A stretch of 64,000 bases of DNA from Bacteroidota bacterium (GTDB lineage: Bacteria > Bacteroidota > Bacteroidia > B-17B0 > Aurantibacillaceae): positions 124,001 to 188,000 of the forward strand of contig JAFDYI010000012.1 of the NCBI GenBank assembly GCA_018267475.1, read 5' to 3'. Shown one piece after another: positions 44,524 through 54,904 of this stretch. The stretch's first letter is position 1. Each line of letters starts with the position of its first letter. The position numbers and the translations under genes are program-made. The notes beneath the pieces were generated by a model, which did not search any database, was not told the DNA's origin, and saw nothing but the letters and a program-made list of their open reading frames with translations.

Positions 44524-47500
44524 ATGAGTAAAAAATTTTCCTCCTACAAAGCATCGGCTGGCTCCGGAAAAACTTATACCTTAGTAAAAGAATATCTAAC
44601 CATAGCACTGGCCGACCCTCAGCGCATAGACCAAACCTACAAACAAATTTTAGCCATAACCTTTACCAACAAGGCCGCTGCCGAAATGAAAGGACGTATC
44701 TTAAAAGATTTAAAAGAAATAGCTTTCGGAAAAACAGTAGATAAATCTAAGGATTTGCAAACAGAATTAAATATATCGGAAGAAGAACTACGCGCGCGCT
44801 GCAACACATTACACCAACACATTTTGCATCAATACAGCGATTTTTCGGTATGCACTATTGATAGTTTTATGTACCGCTTAGTAAAGCGCTTCTCTATGGA
44901 GTTGCAATTACCGTCCAACTTTTCGGTGGATATGAACGAAAAAGAAGCGCTATCCTTAGCTGTAGATAATTTGCTTGTAACCATGCAGCGCAATGAACTA
45001 TTGAAAACAACCTTGCTGCAATACGCGGAAGAAAAAATAGAAGATGATAAAACTTGGCGTATAGAAGAGGACATTTTAGAATTAGTAAACAATATCTTAA
45101 TTGGGCATAAAGAGGCCAAAGAGACCCAGTTGCTTACGCAAAAAAGCCTTAGTGATTTTTTAAAAGTAAAAGAGGTTTTAAAAAAAGAAGTGAAAGAAGT
45201 AGAAAAGACTTTAATTTCATGGGCAAACAAAGCCTTTGATTTAATAAAAGAAAAAGGCCTCTCAGTAGAGGATTTTTTTTACGGAGAAAAAGGTGTTTTT
45301 GGTTATTTTAAAAAAATACAAAGTTTGGACGTTTTTGACGACAAGCTGAATGGAAGCTATGTGATAAAAACCATTGAAGACGGTAAATGGTACACCGGCA
45401 CATCTAACCCCGCTATTGATGCCATAAAAGATACACTCAAAACCTATTATACCGAAATTGAAACCTGCCTGGCCGCAAAAAGAGCCCTTTACGGCTTATA
45501 TAAAGAAGTATTAAAAAACATCAACGCTTTGTGTTTGCTAAGCGAAGTGCAGCAATTACTTAAAAACTATCAGCAAGAAAAAGGCTTGGTATTTATATCC
45601 GATTTTAATGCGGCTATATCTTCTTTTATACAAAATGAGCCGGTGCCTTTTATATACGAGCGCTTAGGAAATAGGTACAAACATTTTTTAATTGATGAAT
45701 TTCAGGATACCTCTACGCTGCAATGGCTCAATTTATTACCCCTGCTGCACAACGCCCTGTCCGAAGGTAAATTTTGTATGGTGGTGGGCGATGGTAAACA
45801 ATCTATATACCGCTGGCGCGGAGCTGACATAGAGCAATTTGTACATTTACCTAATATAAAAGGCGCCGACGAAAACCCCATTGTACAAGAGCAGCAAGAA
45901 GCCTTAACACGCAATTACGAGCATAAAACTTTAGATACCAACCGCCGTAGTAGAGCGACCATTATTACTTTCAACAATTCTTTATTCAACTACTTATCAG
46001 AAAAAAAATTAAGTGAAAAACATAAAAAAATATACAAAGGCAGCGAGCAAAAAACAAATGATAGAACCGGAGGAAAAGTAAGTATTTCTTTGATAGGAAA
46101 AGAAGTGGGCAACAAACAAGAACAAGCCTTAAAAAAAACAGAGGGCTTTATAGAAGAAGCCCTTAATAAGGGGTACGGGTACAAAGACATAGCTCTTTTG
46201 GTTCGGAAAAATAAAGAAAGCGATACCCTGGTGCAACACCTAACAGAGAAAGGCCATCCGGTTATTTCATCTGAATCGTTGTTGCTAACAAAATGCCCCG
46301 AGGTTCATTTCTTACTTTCTTTTTTTTCTTGGTTTGTATCGGATAAAGATGCTGTTGCGGCAACAGCGGTGCTTAATTACTTAAAAAAAGAATTGGGGCA
46401 CGATATACCGGATGTTGTTTTTTTTGAAATAGCTAAAAAGCCGTATTGTTTACCGGAAATAGTACAAAAATACATACCGCATTTTAGCGCTCATATAGCC
46501 TCTTTACCTTTGTACGAAATAAGTACCGAGCTGATTCGGGTTTTTAAAATAGAACAAAAAAACGCGCTATACCTCACCTTTTTTTTAGATGAGGTGGCCT
46601 CATTTGCAGAGCAAGAAAGCGCTTCGCTGTATTTGTTTTTGCAGTGGTGGAAAAGCGAAGGAAAAAGGGCTTCGGTAAAAATACCCGAAAGCTCTAATGC
46701 CATACGCATCATGACTATTAACAAATCAAAAGGTTTGGAGTTTCCCATCGTTATTTTACCGTTTGCTGATTGGCAAATAGAAAACAACGACAACAACATA
46801 TTATTAAATACCGAAGGTAAAATAGAGGGTTTGCCCGTAATGCTTACATCTCTCAACAAAAAAATGCAAAAAACAGATTTTGCCCCGCATATTACAGAAG
46901 AAAAAGAGCGAATAACGCTAGATAGTTTAAACCTTTTGTATGTAGCTTGCACACGGGCCGAATCGGTACTGCATATTATCAGTGCGGAAAAAAGGAGTGA
47001 GTATATTTTTTCGTGGCTTAAAAGTTATATAGACTCTGTATCCGACTTAAAAACAGATACCTCTGATTTTCACGAGTGGGGCAGCTACCCTGCCCTTGAA
47101 AAAAAGGAACATGCAGACCCCGGCTGTTTTTTATCAGGGATAGAATACCGCGATATACGCTCGGCGCAAGAGGGGGTTGCCATAAAACGAGGCCGTTATT
47201 ACGGAGAACAGGATAAGCGCAAATACGGCATCGCGGTGCACGCGGTACTGGCTTATATTCATTTTGAAAAAGACATAAACCATGCGATACAAAAGGCACT
47301 CCTTTCCGGACTTATTAAACAAGAAGAAAGCAAAGAAATAGAAAGCATCGTTCGCGAACTCATAAACAGCCCATCCTTGCGTGCTTATTTTACGGAAGGT
47401 ATAGAAGTGAAAAATGAAACGGAATTGTTGGCAGCCGATGGCAGCATCATTCGCCCGGATAGAATTGTAAGTACGCCGGAGCAGCATACCATTATTGATT

Positions 47501-47634
47501 TTAAAACCGGAGAAAAAGCAGCCGGCCATGTTGCCCAATTACAAGAATATAAAAATACGCTTCGCAGTCTTTCTACCAAAAAAGTTAACGCTTTTTTAGT
47601 TTATTTACCCGATGAGGTGGTAGAAGTAGTTTGA
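44524..47634 (+). CDS. AddA/RecB-like UvrD helicase with C-terminal nuclease
   Basis: A 1036-residue SF1 helicase-nuclease, likely the helicase-nuclease subunit of a recombinational double-strand-break repair enzyme. Walker A is ASAGSGKTYT (residues 10-19), followed by AITFTNKAAAEMKGRI, the DEFQDTS Walker B box, VVGDGKQSIYRWRGAD, TMNKSKGLEFP-like TINKSKGLEFPIV and LLYVACTRAESVLHI. The C-terminus has a PD-(D/E)XK nuclease core (RPDRIVST, IIDFKTGEK, about 975-1000). It begins 13 nt after the kinase gene. No AddB partner is seen. Its last 34 nt overlap the convergent MMPL gene. Confidence 0.9.
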   Translation: MSKKFSSYKASAGSGKTYTLVKEYLTIALADPQRIDQTYKQILAITFTNKAAAEMKGRILKDLKEIAFGKTVDKSKDLQTELNISEEELRARCNTLHQHILHQYSDFSVCTIDSFMYRLVKRFSMELQLPSNFSVDMNEKEALSLAVDNLLVTMQRNELLKTTLLQYAEEKIEDDKTWRIEEDILELVNNILIGHKEAKETQLLTQKSLSDFLKVKEVLKKEVKEVEKTLISWANKAFDLIKEKGLSVEDFFYGEKGVFGYFKKIQSLDVFDDKLNGSYVIKTIEDGKWYTGTSNPAIDAIKDTLKTYYTEIETCLAAKRALYGLYKEVLKNINALCLLSEVQQLLKNYQQEKGLVFISDFNAAISSFIQNEPVPFIYERLGNRYKHFLIDEFQDTSTLQWLNLLPLLHNALSEGKFCMVVGDGKQSIYRWRGADIEQFVHLPNIKGADENPIVQEQQEALTRNYEHKTLDTNRRSRATIITFNNSLFNYLSEKKLSEKHKKIYKGSEQKTNDRTGGKVSISLIGKEVGNKQEQALKKTEGFIEEALNKGYGYKDIALLVRKNKESDTLVQHLTEKGHPVISSESLLLTKCPEVHFLLSFFSWFVSDKDAVAATAVLNYLKKELGHDIPDVVFFEIAKKPYCLPEIVQKYIPHFSAHIASLPLYEISTELIRVFKIEQKNALYLTFFLDEVASFAEQESASLYLFLQWWKSEGKRASVKIPESSNAIRIMTINKSKGLEFPIVILPFADWQIENNDNNILLNTEGKIEGLPVMLTSLNKKMQKTDFAPHITEEKERITLDSLNLLYVACTRAESVLHIISAEKRSEYIFSWLKSYIDSVSDLKTDTSDFHEWGSYPALEKKEHADPGCFLSGIEYRDIRSAQEGVAIKRGRYYGEQDKRKYGIAVHAVLAYIHFEKDINHAIQKALLSGLIKQEESKEIESIVRELINSPSLRAYFTEGIEVKNETELLAADGSIIRPDRIVSTPEQHTIIDFKTGEKAAGHVAQLQEYKNTLRSLSTKKVNAFLVYLPDEVVEVV

Positions 47635-49883
47635 TGCGGAAGTGTTTTTTTTCTTTTAAAAAGCCACATAAGCAACACCGGCAGCAAAGCTATTTCGGCG
47701 GCTAAAGCCACTACCAGCGTAAGACAAGTAAGCAACCCAAACAGGCGAATGCTTTCAAAGTCGGATAAGGTAAGGCTTACAAAGCCTCCCAGTAAAATTA
47801 AAGTAGTAATAAACACCGGCTTCCCTGTTTCGGAGTAGGTATGCTTAAAGGCGCGTAGCGCAGAAGTGTTTTTTTCTAATTCTAACTTAAAACGAGAAAT
47901 AAAATGAATGGTATCATCGGTAGCGATACCAAAAGCGATAGAAAAAAAGATGGCGGTGCTTGCCTTTAAAGGAATACCCACCAGGCCCATCAGCCCGGCC
48001 ATAAGCAACAGCGGAATGATGTTAGGAATTAAAAACACCAAAACCATTTTGATAGAGCGATGCAGAAAAAAGGTAAGCAGTGCCAAAGAAAAAACACCAG
48101 TAAGCAAGCCTTGTAGCGTGTTTTCTACTAAATAATCGTTGTTTAAATCGATTAAATGGGCGGCGCCGGTAAGAGTAAAATGTACGGTGTTGGTATCGGT
48201 ATATGTGCGTATAAACTGATTTAGTTTTTCGTTTCGTTTTGTCATTTCCAGGCTGCCTACATCTTTTATTTTTGTACTGATGCGGCTTTGCTTTCCATTA
48301 TTCGCTATTATTTTTTTTACCTCTTTATTGTTCTTGTTTTGTGTAATAAAACGAACATCTCTATAAAAATCAGCACTATCGGTAGGAAACACATACACGC
48401 CATCATAAGCCTGATGCACCGCTTTTACAAGGCTTGCCGGCGAAGCCGAAAAACTACCTGCGTAGGTTTTGTTTACAAAACTATCTACTTTTTGTATTTG
48501 CGCAAGCACCTCGTAATTAAAAATGGTTTTATTTTCTTTACGTACATCAATAGCTATTTCAAGGGGGCGCACCCCGCCGTACTGTTCTTCAAAAAACAGA
48601 AAATCTTTTTTTATAGGTTCGCTATTTGATAAATCGTCTAATAGTTTTTGATTGGTTTTTATGCCCGTAGCTCCCCATATAGAAAGCACCGCCAGCAGCA
48701 AGCTGATACAAGCGATGCTTTTTCCATTTCTAATAATTTTAAAGAATAATGAATCGATGCGTAACGCAGTATTGGGTTTCGTGTTTTCTTTTTTCTTTTT
48801 ATCGGGTAAAAAAAGAAGCATGGCGGGTAAGTACGTATAGGTAAGCACAAAGGCCACCACAATACCTAAAGAGGTGTATAGGCCAAACTCCCTTATGGGT
48901 TTAATGCCCGACCAAGCTAAGCTTAAAAAACCTACTACGGTGGATATTAGTGTAAGAAAAGTAGGTTTCGCCACCTCTTGGAAGATAAGCGATAGTGTTT
49001 GCTTCGTAGAAGAGCCCGCGGCTGTTTCTTCAGAAAATTTAGTATAAAAGTGAATCACATCGCTCATACCGGCCACAAAAATCATAGTGGGTATTACCAC
49101 AGCCATAATGTCAATGGTTTTTCCTAAGGCAGCCATGCAGCCAAAAGTGATGAGAATGCTCATTAAAATTAAAGAAAGAGGCAGCCATACCGCTTGTATT
49201 TTTTTAAAGGAAAGCCAAAGCAAAATACTTACAAAAAAAATAGATATAAGTAAAAAAAGGACGAACTGCTTTTGTAACTTTTGTAAAAAAACAGCTTGCG
49301 CAAAAATTCTTCCGGCGCTATGACACGATTCAAAATTTTGTTGGCTTACAGCCTTGGTGATGGCCTGCGCCAGTATATCCGATTTTTTTTTAGATAAACC
49401 ATCTTCTGTCTTTATATATAAGCAAAGCGATTGGCCGTTTTCTGAAAAAAAAGTATGTTTCCATGGGGTATTTTCATACATATAAACAGAATCGTCGGCG
49501 TACAAAGAAGGTTTGTATAAATGCAGCAACGGAGTTTGTGTGCTGGCAAAGCCTTGCAGCGAACTTCGCTTTAAAGAGCCCAACCAAACCACCTCTTTAA
49601 CATAGGTTATACGTTTTAACTGTTTTGCCAGCGTATCGGCTTTTTTTAGAAACTCTTGCTCAAAGATGCCTTTTTTGCTTTCAAGAGCCAACAATACAAA
49701 TTCATTATCGTAGCCAAATGTTTTTCTATACTGCTTGTAAAAAGATACATCTGCCTGCGAATCCGGAAAAAACGACTCAAAATCGTAGCTAAAGCTTAAT
49801 TTTTGGCACCAAAAAGCACTTATAAGGCTTACAAAAAAAAGAAGAAGCAAAACTAATAAGGCTTTTTTCTTTAATGCATTCAT
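47601..49883 (-). CDS. MMPL/RND-family lipid or export transporter
   Basis: A 760-residue polytopic protein with two similar halves, each starting with one helix, a soluble domain of about 180 residues and a block of five helices, the RND/MMPL design. Family motifs: GMSDVIHFYTKF in the first block and AFGIATDDTIHFISRF in the second, each with the proton-relay Asp. It resembles hydrophobe/hopanoid-type or Bacteroidota predicted RND exporters (MMPL). There is no membrane-fusion or outer-membrane partner nearby. The last 34 nt overlap the convergent helicase-nuclease gene. Confidence 0.86.
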   Translation of the reverse strand: MNALKKKALLVLLLLFFVSLISAFWCQKLSFSYDFESFFPDSQADVSFYKQYRKTFGYDNEFVLLALESKKGIFEQEFLKKADTLAKQLKRITYVKEVVWLGSLKRSSLQGFASTQTPLLHLYKPSLYADDSVYMYENTPWKHTFFSENGQSLCLYIKTEDGLSKKKSDILAQAITKAVSQQNFESCHSAGRIFAQAVFLQKLQKQFVLFLLISIFFVSILLWLSFKKIQAVWLPLSLILMSILITFGCMAALGKTIDIMAVVIPTMIFVAGMSDVIHFYTKFSEETAAGSSTKQTLSLIFQEVAKPTFLTLISTVVGFLSLAWSGIKPIREFGLYTSLGIVVAFVLTYTYLPAMLLFLPDKKKKENTKPNTALRIDSLFFKIIRNGKSIACISLLLAVLSIWGATGIKTNQKLLDDLSNSEPIKKDFLFFEEQYGGVRPLEIAIDVRKENKTIFNYEVLAQIQKVDSFVNKTYAGSFSASPASLVKAVHQAYDGVYVFPTDSADFYRDVRFITQNKNNKEVKKIIANNGKQSRISTKIKDVGSLEMTKRNEKLNQFIRTYTDTNTVHFTLTGAAHLIDLNNDYLVENTLQGLLTGVFSLALLTFFLHRSIKMVLVFLIPNIIPLLLMAGLMGLVGIPLKASTAIFFSIAFGIATDDTIHFISRFKLELEKNTSALRAFKHTYSETGKPVFITTLILLGGFVSLTLSDFESIRLFGLLTCLTLVVALAAEIALLPVLLMWLFKRKKTLPHQTTSTTSSGK

Positions 49884-49924
49884 TCGGTTTTTGTTTGTCT
49901 GCTTTTTTTACAGCGGCTAACCTA

Positions 49925-49932
49925 CAAAGATA
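49925..49932 (-). promoter_or_regulatory. -7 box TATCTTTG before the MMPL gene
   Basis: Perfect TAnnTTTG match on the minus strand, 41 nt before the ATG at 49883. Confidence 0.55.
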
Positions 49933-50058
49933 ATTTTATTCTTCTCATGCCTGCCTCTTTTTTAGCAGCAAACAGCTTGTCTTTTTTTTGGATATTTTCA
50001 AAAAAAACAGTTCCTTAGCCCCCTCAAAATAAGGTCTTGTTTATATAAATAAAACATT

Positions 50059-51948
50059 ATGGTAAAATTAATTGGTTTCGTTCCGCTATTTCCGTTATTA
50101 GGCTTTTTAATAAACGGTTTTTTTGGTAAAAAAATGAGCAAAGGTGCGGTGGGCTTTATAGCCTGCGCCTCTATACTGGCTTCGTTTGTGGTGTCGTTGC
50201 TTATTTTTTTAGAAGTGCATAACTCCTCCGCACAAAAAGCCACCGTGGTAGAGCTTTTTTCGTGGATTAACTCCGACACATTAAAAATACCTTTTTCTTT
50301 TTTAGTGGACCCCTTATCGTGCTTGTTTTTACTCAACATCACGGGTATTGGCTTCTTAATTCATGTGTACTCAGTGGGCTATATGCACGATGATGCCGGG
50401 TTTTCTCGTTTTTTTACGTATCTCAATCTTTTTGTGTTTTTTATGTTGTTGTTGGTTTTAGGTAATAATTATGCATTGATGTATGTAGGCTGGGAAGGGG
50501 TAGGCTTGTGCTCGTACTTGCTTATTGGTTTTTGGTTTAAAAACGATGCGTACAACCGCGCGGCCAACAAGGCTTTTATCATGAATCGTATTGGCGATTT
50601 AGGCTTTTTGTTAGGCATTATTCTTATTTTCATGAATTTTGGCAGCATCTCTTTCGGTGAGGTGTTTAATAAAGCGTCTTCGGTTTCTACGGGCACCATT
50701 ACGGCTATTTCGTTGTTTTTATTTATAGGCGCTATGGGAAAATCGGCGCAATTGCCTTTATATACCTGGCTGCCCGATGCCATGGCCGGCCCCACCCCTG
50801 TATCGGCTTTAATACATGCTGCCACTATGGTAACGGCGGGTATCTATATGGTAGTACGCTCTAACATTTTTTATTCTATATCGGCTACGGCCAGCGAGTT
50901 TGTAGCCGTTGTAGGTGCTGTTACCGCTTTGTTTGCTGCGCTAATAGGCTTGTTGCAAACCGACATTAAAAAGATATTAGCCTATTCAACCGTATCGCAA
51001 TTGGGTTTAATGTTTTTGGCTTTAGGCGTAGGTGCATACAGCAGCGCGGTGTTTCACGTTACTACACATGCCTTTTTTAAAGCTTTGTTGTTTTTGGGCG
51101 CAGGCTCGGTAATACATGCTATGGGCGGCGAACAAGATATTCGTAAAATGGGCGGCTTAAAAAAAGCATTACCCGTTACCTTCACTACCATGCTGTTAGG
51201 TACCCTTGCCATTAGTGGTGTTCCTCCTTTTTCAGGTTTTTTTAGTAAAGATGAGATTTTAGCCCACACCTACGAGCATAGTAAGTTGCTGTGGCTTATA
51301 GGAAGTTTAGCCTCCTTATGCACGGCTTTTTATATGTTCCGTTTAATGTTTATTACTTTTTGGGGCTCGTTTCGTGGTACACACGAGCAAGAGCATCATT
51401 TGCACGAATCTCCCAAATCAATGACTGTTCCTTTAATGGTGCTGGCGGCTCTTTCGGTAGTAGGAGGCTTGTTGGGCTTACCCGAATTTTTTGGTGCTTC
51501 TAACTTTATGAGCGAAAATTTAGATACCGTTATTTTACGTAAAAACCCAAGCATTCTTTCTCACGAAACAGAATGGATGCTTATGGGCATAGCCGTAGCG
51601 GTAGCTCTTTCTACCATTTATTTTGCTTACCAAATGTTTGTAACACACAAAGTGTTGCCTGCCGAAAAAGAAAGCGAAATGAAATCGTTTCAACGGGTGG
51701 TATATCATAAATTTTATGTTGATGAGTTATATGAAAGTATGATACGCAAACCGATCGACCTTATTTCAGAAGCGTTTTATAAATTTTTTGACGTGCAAAT
51801 TATTGATGGTATTGTAAACGGTATTGGCACCGTTTCTATGTGGAAAGCAGGTATTATACGCAAACTGCAAACAGGCCACATTGGGTTTTACATCATGGCC
51901 ATGACCGTGGGCGCCTTAACCATTTTGTTTTTTAGTTTAATGAACTAA
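50059..51948 (+). CDS. nuoL: NADH-quinone oxidoreductase subunit L
   Basis: A 629-residue complex I proton-pumping subunit. About 15 membrane helices are present, with family motifs VDPLSCLFLL, YVGWEGVGLCSYLLIGFW (the conserved Glu), MNRIGDLGF, GKSAQLPLYTWLPDAMAGPTPVSALIHAATMVTAG and KDEILAHTYEH, plus the long C-terminal lateral helix followed by a last transmembrane helix. All channel residues in those motifs look intact. It is flanked by opposite-strand genes on both sides, so it is not part of a nuo operon here. No DUF2309 (DabA) partner is present, which argues against the DabB alternative. Confidence 0.93.
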   Translation: MVKLIGFVPLFPLLGFLINGFFGKKMSKGAVGFIACASILASFVVSLLIFLEVHNSSAQKATVVELFSWINSDTLKIPFSFLVDPLSCLFLLNITGIGFLIHVYSVGYMHDDAGFSRFFTYLNLFVFFMLLLVLGNNYALMYVGWEGVGLCSYLLIGFWFKNDAYNRAANKAFIMNRIGDLGFLLGIILIFMNFGSISFGEVFNKASSVSTGTITAISLFLFIGAMGKSAQLPLYTWLPDAMAGPTPVSALIHAATMVTAGIYMVVRSNIFYSISATASEFVAVVGAVTALFAALIGLLQTDIKKILAYSTVSQLGLMFLALGVGAYSSAVFHVTTHAFFKALLFLGAGSVIHAMGGEQDIRKMGGLKKALPVTFTTMLLGTLAISGVPPFSGFFSKDEILAHTYEHSKLLWLIGSLASLCTAFYMFRLMFITFWGSFRGTHEQEHHLHESPKSMTVPLMVLAALSVVGGLLGLPEFFGASNFMSENLDTVILRKNPSILSHETEWMLMGIAVAVALSTIYFAYQMFVTHKVLPAEKESEMKSFQRVVYHKFYVDELYESMIRKPIDLISEAFYKFFDVQIIDGIVNGIGTVSMWKAGIIRKLQTGHIGFYIMAMTVGALTILFFSLMN

Positions 51949-52123
51949 TCTCCTTTTGCAGGCTTTGACGGCATAAGAAACAACGTTTACTTAACAATAT
52001 CTCGCCTTTTATATAGCACTTAAACGGTTTGCATTTGAACCCAAAAGTACCTAAGATGATGCCATGCTAAACGCGCAAATATTCAACTAAACAGATATTC
52101 ACTTTGGCGTAATTTATACTGCA

Positions 52124-54739
52124 TCAAAAATCTTCCTCGTCTTCTTTTTCTTTTTTTGCATTTTTAGGTTGCGGTTTTCCTGAGTTAAAATCTACTTTAA
52201 ATTTTTGTGCATCTTCTTTTTTGTTGAGCGAAGTATCTTTTTTAAACCAACCAAATTCCTCTTTTAGCAGGCGTTTTAAATTTTGTTTTTCTTCTTTTAT
52301 GTCTTGTCGTATTTTTTGCTTCATGGCTTTTTTATCATATTTGATAGTAGGGTTTTCTGCCGGCCCATATAAGTGTAAAAATACAGTGCGTTTTAGTTCG
52401 GGATCGGTTTCGTTTTCCATTAACTCTTCATCAAGCTGCTTCGCTTTGCCGGGGCGTTTAGCTAGATAGTCGCTTAATAATAATTTTATATGATAATCTA
52501 CTTCATTATTAAAATTATGAGTACCCCATATATCCAAATTTAAAGCCGAATTGCCTACCTGTGTTTTGGAAAGCGTAATGGTTTTGTTTTTTATCTCTAC
52601 ATGTGTGTTTAGGGTGGCAAACTTTATTTGTTGTAGTTCTTTTAGCTCAATGTGTTTTGATAGGCTTTGCAAAGGTTTGTAATCTATCAGTTCGCCTTTA
52701 TTTATATTTACATCAGCGCTGGCCAAAATGCTTGATAAATCGCACTCTAAAAGGTTGTTCCAGGTGGCTGCAAAATCGGTTTGTAGGCTCGCCGTTCCTT
52801 TTATATTTTTATCGCTAATAGCTTGTTGCCCAAAATTATTAAGTTCGTAAAACATTTTCTTTATATCTACTTGTTCTAAGTTGGTAGAGCAGTTTACATG
52901 CACGCGGGTAGTGTCGCTGTTATCTGCCAAAGCGCGTAAAGTAATGTGCCCGCCAAAGGCATCTAATTTCAAGTCATCAGCTATTATTTTTCTGTTTTTT
53001 ACTTGTAGTTTTCCCGAAATATTTTTTCCCTCAAAAGCATGAAATACTATTTTATCAAAAGAAAAATGAATGTCGGCAGTAATGTATGGATTTAATGAAA
53101 TAATTTTTTTGTTTGTACCTGAGGTATTAGCTGATACCGGAAAAATAAAGTCATTCATATCTATCATGGGCGAGGCTATGTGCGCTTCTACTTCCATTTT
53201 TTGCTGCTCTTTAAAAAGATAATTAAACAAGTTGGTTGCTTTCCCATTTATCTGTAAAGAAGAGTTACCGTGTATGAGTTGTAAATTTTCGGTAAGCAAA
53301 TCATCATCTTGCCATTTTATTGTGCCTTGCGGCACTTGAATTGTTTTTTTGTTTTTAAAAACCAATTCCATATCGCTCACCTGTATTTGCCCCTGCACTT
53401 TGATAGCGTCGTTTCTTTTTGTTGAAAGTTCGTTAAGCTGTATAGCGGCTTGCACATCAAAATTTAGTTGCCCTTTGGCTGCAGATAGCGTATCAATAGG
53501 CATAAGGGCAAAAAGATCTTGCAAATGGTAGGCTCCTTTTGCATTAAAAGTAAGGTGTGGGTAAGAAAAATTTTTGAGTTCCATATTGCCCTGCACATAG
53601 TTTTGATTTTGTTGCGCTTCTATATTTTTAAGCGATAAGTATTCGGGTTGATGTATTCCTTTAGTAAAAAGGCCGTTTATGTTTACGTTAGAAAGCTTGG
53701 TGTTTAAAGGCTTGTAACTTATAGATGCATTTTTTATACCAAAAGAGCTGTTGATACCTAAGGCGTAATAATCGCTTAAATCCCCTTTTAAATGCGCTTC
53801 TGCATAAAACAACCCTTGACTTTCATACTCTTTTATTTTGTCGTGAAATTTTTCAGGCAAAAGCGATAGCAGCGCCTGTATATCTATGTTTTGTCCTTTG
53901 CAACTGAGAGCACAAGGTAAGCCTTCGGTAGTGTTTTCAATGGTGCCGCTGGCAGAAAAAACCAATTTGTTTAGTTTAATCTCTGTTTTTTGAAGCGTAT
54001 ATGCGTTGTTTTTTATATCTATTACGGCTTCTATCTGCAAGTGCTTATTGGTTAGGTATTTTTTATTTTCTATCGCGATGTTTTGCACCAAGCCGCTTCC
54101 GCTGAAATTCATATTGTAGGTGGTTTCTGAAAAATCACCGGAAAGAGTAAGGGTTTTAAAATAGGTGGTTCCGTGAAATTTATTTTGGTCATTTTTGTAA
54201 GAAACGGTAAAGTTATCCAACGCAATTTTTTTTAATTTGAAATGCGTATTTTGTTGTGCAGGTGCCGCACTTACAGCAGTTTGCCAAAACTCGTAATTGC
54301 CTTCGCCCAGCGTATTGGTTTTTATAGATAGCGCCGCATTTGTTATTTCTATCTGGTTTATTTCGTATTTTTTGTTCCAAATATCTTGGGCATTAAAAAG
54401 CAAATAGATACGCTCGGCTTTTAATAGGGTATCATTTTCTGTATCCGGCAGCGAACCCATAACGGTTACATTCTTTAACCACAACGCTGCCTTAGGAAAA
54501 GTTCTTATAATGGTAAGGTCTATATCCTCAGGTTGAATAAATACTTTTGTTTTTAAGTGCTTGTTGAGTTCTTGTACTATTTGCTCTTTTATTTCTTTTT
54601 GGTAAATAAACAGCAGCAGTATAGGTGTTAGCAATAAAGCCAGCAAAATACCAAAGCCCCATAATACTACCTTAGCAAGCGTATTTCGTTTGGGCGGAGT
54701 GGGGGGGAGGGTGTTATGTTCTTCTTCCGGCAAAAGCAC
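52124..54739 (-). CDS. AsmA-like protein
   Basis: An 871-residue protein of the AsmA family, inner-membrane anchored with a large periplasmic repeating beta-groove of the VPS13/Tam type now linked to phospholipid transport to the outer membrane. A short Pro-rich cytoplasmic N-terminus precedes one helix (LAKVVLWGFGILLALLLTPILLLFI, about residues 21-45), then AsmA-type sequence (DLTIIRTFPKAALWLKNVTV) and a C-terminal AsmA_2-like part (GTASLQTDFAATW, YHIKLLLSDYLAK). The last about 40 residues are highly charged (KKEKEDEEDF), which is unusual in the family. The start is GTG at 54739. The 175-nt gap to nuoL shows no other feature. Confidence 0.85.
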   Translation of the reverse strand: MLLPEEEHNTLPPTPPKRNTLAKVVLWGFGILLALLLTPILLLFIYQKEIKEQIVQELNKHLKTKVFIQPEDIDLTIIRTFPKAALWLKNVTVMGSLPDTENDTLLKAERIYLLFNAQDIWNKKYEINQIEITNAALSIKTNTLGEGNYEFWQTAVSAAPAQQNTHFKLKKIALDNFTVSYKNDQNKFHGTTYFKTLTLSGDFSETTYNMNFSGSGLVQNIAIENKKYLTNKHLQIEAVIDIKNNAYTLQKTEIKLNKLVFSASGTIENTTEGLPCALSCKGQNIDIQALLSLLPEKFHDKIKEYESQGLFYAEAHLKGDLSDYYALGINSSFGIKNASISYKPLNTKLSNVNINGLFTKGIHQPEYLSLKNIEAQQNQNYVQGNMELKNFSYPHLTFNAKGAYHLQDLFALMPIDTLSAAKGQLNFDVQAAIQLNELSTKRNDAIKVQGQIQVSDMELVFKNKKTIQVPQGTIKWQDDDLLTENLQLIHGNSSLQINGKATNLFNYLFKEQQKMEVEAHIASPMIDMNDFIFPVSANTSGTNKKIISLNPYITADIHFSFDKIVFHAFEGKNISGKLQVKNRKIIADDLKLDAFGGHITLRALADNSDTTRVHVNCSTNLEQVDIKKMFYELNNFGQQAISDKNIKGTASLQTDFAATWNNLLECDLSSILASADVNINKGELIDYKPLQSLSKHIELKELQQIKFATLNTHVEIKNKTITLSKTQVGNSALNLDIWGTHNFNNEVDYHIKLLLSDYLAKRPGKAKQLDEELMENETDPELKRTVFLHLYGPAENPTIKYDKKAMKQKIRQDIKEEKQNLKRLLKEEFGWFKKDTSLNKKEDAQKFKVDFNSGKPQPKNAKKEKEDEEDF

Positions 54740-54870
54740 GAAGTAAATATCGGTATTTTTAAAATAGCTTGTCCGCTCTTTTTTTTATTTTAATAAACAA
54801 TATAAGCTCATAAATTATACAACGACCTTCTGTCGCTATTAAATAACGAAAAGATACCTTAAAAATTGCG

Positions 54871-54878
54871 TACCTTCG
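54871..54878 (+). promoter_or_regulatory. Near-consensus -7 box TACCTTCG
   Basis: One mismatch to TAnnTTTG, 26 nt before the GTG of the RmlD-like gene; no -33 element seen. Weak candidate. Confidence 0.35.
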
Positions 54879-54904
54879 TGCGTTATTTTTTTAAAACTTA
54901 AAAC

